Shown here: piece after piece, positions 57,448 to 64,000 of the stretch
Numbering within the stretch: the first letter of the stretch is position 1
Layout: every line of letters starts with the position of its first letter
Source: Prorocentrum cordatum
Taxonomy: Eukaryota; Sar; Dinophyceae; Prorocentrales; Prorocentraceae
DNA length: 64,000 nucleotides
Direction: 5' to 3'
Assembly (NCBI GenBank): GCA_963575745.1
Contig: CAUYUJ010017656.1
Coordinates: 72,001 to 136,000 of the forward strand
Translations under genes and position numbers: made by a program
The notes under the pieces: generated by a model
What the model was told of the DNA's origin: nothing
Seen by the model: the letters and a program-made list of their open reading frames with translations, nothing else
Database searches by the model: none

Positions 57448-60127
57448 CATTGTTGCAAATATTTGGTCATAGTAGTGTCAACTTCGGTGCGAGTCTCACA
57501 GTTTATTTTAGGTATCGTGAACATTGAATCACATGAAATTTTGAAACATTGAAAGTGATGCAAGATATACACTTAAGTGTGCATATATTGAAATATTTGA
57601 AATAGGTATTGTTTGTGCAACATCGAATACGGTTCGTACGAAAAAAAAAAAACACATACATATTTTCTTTTTCAAAATTCATTTTTTTCTAGGGGAAACC
57701 AAGAATTTAGAGAATCAAATGTAATGCAAGATGATATTACAGCATTCTCACAAGACAAAAGAAAAAAAAAAACATGAAAAATCATTATTTGTTTTTTGCT
57801 TGGATATTAGCCGAATGTCATTATTTGGTGTAAGAAAACAACAAAACGAATAAACATACACAACTAGCTTTGTAGCATTCTAGTGATCACAGATATGATA
57901 TTTTTTTTGTTTTTTTTTATATTCTGCATCAAAATATGGTCCAGCTTATTCCGAGTAACATTGGGTTGTTCCGGTTAGCTTGTGATTTCGCAGCATTCGG
58001 TGTTAAATATGTGAATTATAATTTTCGAAAGTAAGCAGAATTTATTGCGCAGCAATTTCGTGCGCAAAGTTGTTGCGTTTCGGTTTCGTTATATTGAAAT
58101 ATGTAGCATTCGTAAAGACACATGTTGTTCGTTTCGATTTTGTTTTTGAATTGCAGATTTCGGCGTTGAAATTTGTCTATTGCGTGACCAAAGTATAAAT
58201 CACGTAATATGCAGCAGTTCTGTGTTGAATTTGTGATATTTTCGTTTTTATGTTTTGATCCTCGTAATTTGAGAAGTTTTGATAGATTTGCACGTTTCCT
58301 ATGTTATTTTTTTTTTGCGGCGATTCGAGATTCAGACATGTGCGATTTTCGGTTTTTAAATATGTTTTGTTTCCAAGGTATTTTTTTTGTCCGGATTTTT
58401 TTCTCAACCGCGTTTTGTTGTGTGGTTATGTAGTATTTCGAACCAGACGTTTTGTTTGGCGCAACAAAATTCTTAAATATTGATTTCGGTCGCGTTCCTT
58501 GTGTTGAGCAAGTATTAAAGCACGCTCATTTGCAAGGTCTGAACAATTGTCCTGCAACAAACGTCCAGGAATGTTTCTGTAAAGTTGTTTTTATTAGTGG
58601 TTTTGTTTTCCTTGTGATGGAAAAAAAAATACGTTTCTTCGATTTCCTTTGCAACGCATTTCAGTGGATTGATTCGCAGCCATAAATTAGCCTCGTTTTT
58701 CGATAGAACCACAGTTGAATGTGCAGAAAAGTATGGAAAGGCAATTAAACAGAATTTGTCACCCGACAAACCAGATTATTTTATATTGTAATCAAGTTTC
58801 AAATTGCTCAGAATTCGTGATAATCGGAGGAAATTCGAAAATTGAATAAGATTTTACTGCAAACATGACATTCGGCATCACGGACAGGGGGCACAACTTG
58901 TTTATCTTTCGGATGTTTTTTTGTTTTTTCACGTCTCTTCCTATTCCCCAGTTTCGAATTTTATGGTAGTGAATTCGGTCAAGAAAATGTTTCGTGTGAA
59001 CAGATTTCAAAAGGTCGGAATGATTTTTTTGGCACATAATGAAGGTGAAGATTTTCTATGTCTTTTTTGTGTGACGCAACCATACGTGTAAGAATTCCGT
59101 AACAACATGTTACATACCCAAATTCGCGCATGCGTTCCGAACGTTTGATGCATTTTGTTTTTGCGCGAATTCCAAGATTGTGTGCATCACGGGATATAAG
59201 TACACACGATGCAATTTACATCACACATATATTTTGTTGTTTCGCCTCACAGAAGATGGTTGCATCATTTGTTTTGTTTCAGAATGTTCGATAAATTTTT
59301 TGTTTTAATTTTAATGATGATTTTTTTGATTCTATGCCGTCGTCTCGAGTCGAAACCTTTCCTTTTGGCCAGTTCCAACGGCCAAAGACTTTTGTAGCGC
59401 GACACCTTGCCCACGCGGTCAGCGCCGCCAAAATTGCGCGTGGCGCCACGCAAGAACACATGACTTTTTGAAGGTCGGAACCCATATATTGTTTGATATC
59501 TCATTCGAAAAAGTTTCCCAATCGTGAATTTTTGTTTTCCCATTTTTCTTCTATTTTGCTTTCAGATATCATCGATGTTATTATGAAAACGTGCGCACTC
59601 AAATTTGCATATTTCATCGATATCGAAAACGAAATTTGCAAGTAATGTGAGCGTTTTCGTCTTTCCCATTTGCGAACATAAATGCGCATGGGATAACACG
59701 CATATGTGGCTTGTTTGATTTGCCATAAACCAGCCGGACCTGCAACGCCCAAAACCAAACCATGGTAATTTGTTTTAAACGCGAAATGATTTAGAAATCT
59801 CGATAAAGATTCAAATCTTTTGTTTTTGTCGACTGCGAACAGACGCGAACGGTTGGAAATTGCACTGGGTATATGAACGTGACGAGCAGTTAAGGAATGC
59901 AAAAAAGTACGCCAAGATCGCCACGGAGAAGACCGGCTCTTATTACAAGATGGAGTGAATCCAGATTATTGGCCAATAGAGCGTCAAATCACGAACCAAC
60001 GAGCCAAGAATAAAACACCCAGAAATCATAACGTCGTTAGAATGCTTTGGTGCTTTCAATGTGTTTCTGGAAAATCGTCGAAAGAGATGCAGGTATACCA
60101 TAAATTACGTATTGTAGGATGAAGGTG

Positions 60128-60586
60128 TCAAAGAACGCACGTGCATGTCGTTCTCCCGATATAATTATTCACCATTTCACATAACGACATATCTGGCGGC
60201 GTAAAAACAATCGGCTCACCATAGACCTCAAACGGGCGCCGCTTTTTACCTCTCTGCCCCTTCGCGCCCTTTTTCACCATAGACCTCAAACGGGCGCCGC
60301 TTTTCCTTGCTTGGCTTTTCTTCGGGGGCATCTCGGATTTGTAAAGGAACGACGTCGAGAGGTTGGCCTGCGCTACTCGACCCAACTCCGTGTGCGCGCG
60401 AATCTCCTGGAGCGGGGAGCCACCCATCTGAGATTCATTGAATGAGGGCGCGGCTTCAAGTTGGATGCGAGCGCCCTGTGCAGCTGGCCGACGCCATAAC
60501 ACCACTCCATCCGCCACAGTAAACAAAAGAAACATAAACATCATATGGATGTGTGCCCTCCGCAACGGAGCAGACCGAAGGTACAA
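60128..60586 (-). CDS. 152-codon open frame over a GC island, hypothetical
   Basis: On the minus strand, after a hydrophobic start (MMFMFLLFTVADGVVLW), it reads IQLEAAPSFNESQMGGSPLQ, a very basic stretch KKSQARKSGARLRSMVKKGA, and FEVYGEPIVFTPPDM. GC content is visibly above its surroundings, as expected for an exon. A 58-bp-period direct repeat lies inside. The family is unknown. Confidence 0.3.
   Translation of the reverse strand: MYLRSAPLRRAHIHMMFMFLLFTVADGVVLWRRPAAQGARIQLEAAPSFNESQMGGSPLQEIRAHTELGRVAQANLSTSFLYKSEMPPKKSQARKSGARLRSMVKKGAKGQRGKKRRPFEVYGEPIVFTPPDMSLCEMVNNYIGRTTCTCVL
60217..60305. repeat. 31-bp direct repeat, period 58 bp
   Basis: CACCATAGACCTCAAACGGG followed by CGCCGCTTTT occurs at 60217 and 60275. 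Confidence 0.9.
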
Positions 60587-61142
60587 ATGAAGGTGTGATG
60601 ATCACAAGAAATTGCTGAAATAGTTTGAACCTTAAACACTGCGGATCAATTACATTCACCGTTTCCGGAATAAAAGCAATACATCGAGAGAGAATAGGGA
60701 TGGATGACAAATATAGACATCTTTTCCCCTTGCCCGTGCCCTACCGATGCTCTGTCGTGGGATTCGTCACTTGGATTCAAAAGTTCCCGCAGAGGTTTAC
60801 AGATTTAGAGGGGACTAAATCGATAAACTTAGCAACCTTTGATCCCTCGCTGCCGCAATGCCCCAGGGCCGCTACGAATCCACTGTGGAACACGGGCATG
60901 TAAGTTCTGGGAGGCCGATCGATCCCGGAAATGCTTCCGGGAGACCAGCCGGCAGCCTGAGCTTCGAAGAACCTGTCTAGTAGCTTTCAAAAACTGATCC
61001 TGAAACCTGGAAACCAAATCTTCGAGGAAGGAAGCAATCTATCGCTCATTCTATCGTTGTAACGTCTATTCTTTTTGTCGAGAAGACGCGGAACTATATA
61101 ATTTATAATTAATTTTCTGATAATTTTCTAGATATGTTAAAA

Positions 61143-61368
61143 TTAACTCGCAAGTTAATACTTTCCTATACGTGATATATGTATACACACGAATCAAAAG
61201 TATTAACTCGCAAGTTAATACTTTCTATCTGGGGTATATGTATACCAACGATCAAAAAGTCTTAATTCGCGAGTTAATAATTTTTAACTCGTGATTCCAG
61301 TCTCTTCCATATATATGTATATATATATATATATATATAGATAGATGGATATATAGATGGATAGATTG

Positions 61369-61399
<31 letters not shown>

Positions 61400-61472
61400 C
61401 TGCTATAGCTATATATATACATATATAGAAGAAATTGGAACACCAATTCAAAAGTATTAACTGGCGAGTTAG
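61143..61472. repeat. 60-bp repeat with a 16-bp palindrome TTAACTCGCAAGTTAA
   Basis: The palindrome occurs at 61143, 61203 and (TTAATTCGCGAGTTAA) 61262, 60 bp apart, and as a diverged copy at 61457. Units share ATATGTATAC and AATCAAAAGTA. TA microsatellites at 61305-61425 separate copies three and four. Confidence 0.85.
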
Positions 61473-63955
61473 TACGTTTTTATCCCCGGTATACATCTAA
61501 CTTGTTTTTAAACAAGTATCGATTCGCAAGTCAATATAATACACTTTCGCGAGTTCATCGAAATTCGAGAAAGAAAATAGACGTTACAATAAGTGATGCA
61601 GCATTTGTTTCAGTGCATTTCATTTTAAACAGTATGGATGAATTCTATTGCTCGTATTTAAGACATTGCGAATACAACGAGATCATAGACGCTTGCAGGA
61701 TTCGTAATAGAGAAGAATCTCGGTAAAGGTGTAGAGATTATTCAATTTTAGTCATTGCCATTTGACATTCACTTATTTCCCTGAAGACATCTGAAATTGA
61801 ATTCCTTGGGAGACAGAAGAAATGTTGGGCGACTATGTCATTCAGAAATTCTACGTAACATGCAACAGATAATGTTTGTTATTCTGGGAACCATTGTAGA
61901 AATGACCGGTGTCATATCAACAGTTACCAATGAAATCAATCCAACGCTTAAGAGTTCAAGAAATTAGGTGTTTCTTTGTCAAGTTGAGGATTAGACAAAC
62001 CAGTTGAAAGTGTAATGTTTCCACCGTACTGCGTAAATCTGCCATTGCATCCTGGCATCCTCTGAAATACCAGTTCTTACGAATTTTTATCTCAGACTCC
62101 ATCATAGCCGTCTTGGTGCCTTCAGCACTTCATTTGCGAATTCTGAATGAACGCGTTCGTCGGCATATTGGTTATCAAGAAATTCAGCTTTTGGTCGGAA
62201 GAATTCAGCGAAGGCGGGCTTGGTTTTTCCATCAGCGTCGCCTGAGCGAGCAAATCCAATGGACTGCCACCCACGGAGCCTCCCATGCGAGCGGAGCCAT
62301 GCTCGACGCAGCGTTGCCAGCCCCTGCGCCCGAGGCCGGAGCCATACCGGAAGGGAACGGGGTCGCGCCAGCTCCCGGGAGGGCAGTGCCCACACCCGGT
62401 CCGAGATTGCCACCGCAGGGCCGGTCCCGGAACCGTCATTCGCGCCAGGCGGGGGCGGGAGCGAAAGGCTGGGACGCAACTTGCGTCCCAGCGGCGTCGG
62501 CCTTCCTGCCTGTGTTCTCGCCCGTTCGTAATGACTTTTTTGGAGGCGACGTTTTGCTTCAAGATTCGGCCACAGTTGCTTGCATTTCTTCGGCACGCCG
62601 ATTATTCAGACGCGCTGCCTGCTGAGCAAGAACATTCTGACCAGCCGTCGCAGCGCCGGATGAAGCCATGGCTGGAACTCAGAGGAATTGTAAGACATGC
62701 TCCAACAGAGCTCACTCAAGCGATGGGATATCAGACGGTGTCCGACCGCCCCGGCGACAGGCAATGTGATAGCCTGAGCTCTTGCCATAACAGCTTGAGC
62801 TCGTCTACAACAGCTTGATCTTATTTTCAAGACAAATCAGCATGGATTATTGTTTGGTGTAATAGCTTGCCACGTCATTTGTAGATGCTGCTAACGATAG
62901 TTAACATTTATTGGGTCCCGCAAATATTTCCCTTTCATGTTTTTGTCATGCAATTTTTATCGTCTTTTGAATGTTTGAATTTGAGATTAGAAACGGCTCA
63001 CCGGTTGAAGTAGCGGCGCTAGTGGAAGTTCATTCCACAGACTGAATATTATAGTTTTTTGTCGATTTATCCTCAGAAGATGTTGCTGATGCATTCTTCA
63101 AATTGAAGGGGGGCGTTTTTTTGTCGTTTTGCCTTTTTGGGTTTTCCAGCAGGTTCTGAATGAGCATGTTTGTATTCTTTCAAATATTTTTGAAGGTGAA
63201 ATTTTGAATGCGTAACGATTGTTTGAAGTAGCGCCGCAAGATGATGGCGATGGTGTCTCAAATATATGATGGTATCTTTTAGCGAAATTTGAAATTACGC
63301 ATCGAATCGTCGCAAATTTTACGTTTCTTTTTGTTTGAGTCAATGCGTTTGATGATTGTTGCCATATCGCAGCGGCCTTCGATCATGTATGCTTGAAGAT
63401 TACAGCTCATGTTGTTTGCTCGCTTGTTGAATGGGCAATCCCGCACGGTTGCATTAAATATGTGTGTGAACGCCATGTTGAGGAACATGTTCCAAATTGC
63501 ATTTCTAATCGAATAGTTCGAGCGTTATCATTTGTTGTGTGCACGTGACAAATTTGAAGTTAGAAAAGTTTGCAGTGTTTACCATTTTTCTACACCCTCC
63601 TACTTTCGATGTATTTGATTCAGGAATGATCATTGTGACCTCCCTCAATCCGATCGGACATATTTTCGTCAATCCTGCGGCATTCCAACGCTCGTAATCA
63701 GATTCCAGCGACTTCTTCTAGTTTGATGTTTCGGCTTTGTTCGGTGCACAAATGTTCCTAAACCACGCGCCCAAGGCGCCCGATTTATCCTGTCGGAATT
63801 GTTCAGAATTTTTCGAGAGATTCTAGCGGAACACAAGCTCGTTCAAATCGATTACATGGTTTTTTGCGTCACAACGTTGTGAATAATTCGACTAACATGT
63901 ATGAGTTCGATGTTTTTTGGAAAACCAAGTTGATCCCAGTACATATTTGTCAGTG

Positions 63956-63959
<4 letters not shown>
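61473..63959. other. AT-rich region, one GC island
   Basis: Mostly AT-rich without genes. The island 62200-62530 has overlapping frames on both strands (plus 62113-62625, minus 62102-62596) with no recognisable motif; it may be an exon of an unknown gene. Hairpin ACTTGTTT-TT-AAACAAGT at 61500-61517. Confidence 0.45.

Positions 63960-63999
<40 letters not shown>
63960..63999 (+). repeat. Terminal poly-T run
   Basis: Uninterrupted T run of about 40 bases ending one base before the window edge. Confidence 0.95.
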
Positions 64000-64000
64000 C

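Larger units (their letters stand above)
56223..61100. other. AT-rich region, few candidate coding islands
   Basis: AT-rich, with frequent TTCG/CGAA words and A or T runs. 56700-57060 is purine-rich, giving Lys/Arg/Glu frames ending in an A run at about 57031-57051. Small GC islands occur at 59340-59460, 60200-60500 and 60840-60970. No tRNA or known gene was found. Confidence 0.5.

Overview
The window looks like nuclear DNA of a dinoflagellate. The evidence is a large decayed Ty1/copia-like element of the type abundant in dinoflagellates, a PIF1/RecD-like helicase tail and an RT-associated nuclease-like domain of the same kind, very frequent (TCC)n/(GGA)n, (GAC)n and (GATGRT)n tracts, many minisatellite arrays, and almost no intact genes. 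I cannot name the species. All family calls come from motif reading alone; no database was searched.

Layout. Positions 1-14375 (+) hold one long, frameshifted polyprotein element whose 5' end lies outside the window. Domains in order are: Gag with CCHC-type knuckles; a domain resembling KptA/Tpt1 RNA 2'-phosphotransferase; a RING-H2-like finger; a retropepsin-like segment; a methyltransferase-like segment; integrase; reverse transcriptase; and RNase H. The integrase, RT and RNase H have each lost key catalytic residues. Scattered through this element, and essentially nowhere else in the window, are 34 copies of a 14-nt hairpin, GCGGG-GNNA-CCYGC, always in the same orientation. Half have a GNRA tetraloop, and 30 of 34 keep a stem pairable with Watson-Crick or G.U pairs.

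From 14.4 to 55.7 kb the DNA is mostly non-coding. It holds low-complexity tracts, minisatellites (about 156, 72, 82, 119, 102 and 77 bp units), a three-copy MITE-like repeat, a CTAAG pentamer array and a GATCGAT array. A few decayed coding pieces remain: an unknown protein at 14.7-15.4 kb, a minus-strand nuclease-like domain at 16.2-16.6 kb, a Cys-rich protein remnant at 18.4-19.6 kb, and a helicase C-terminus at 37.7-38.4 kb.

From about 55.7 kb to the end the sequence becomes markedly AT-rich, with TA tracts, a 60-bp repeat containing a 16-bp palindrome, small GC-rich islands that might be exons, and a terminal poly-T run. This is either a compositional domain boundary or an assembly join.

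The most interesting candidate system is in the first 14 kb: a retroelement that appears to have captured an RNA-repair-type enzyme and a RING finger, and that carries a dense, strand-oriented family of tiny GNRA-type hairpins. Whether the hairpins and the enzyme are linked is speculation.
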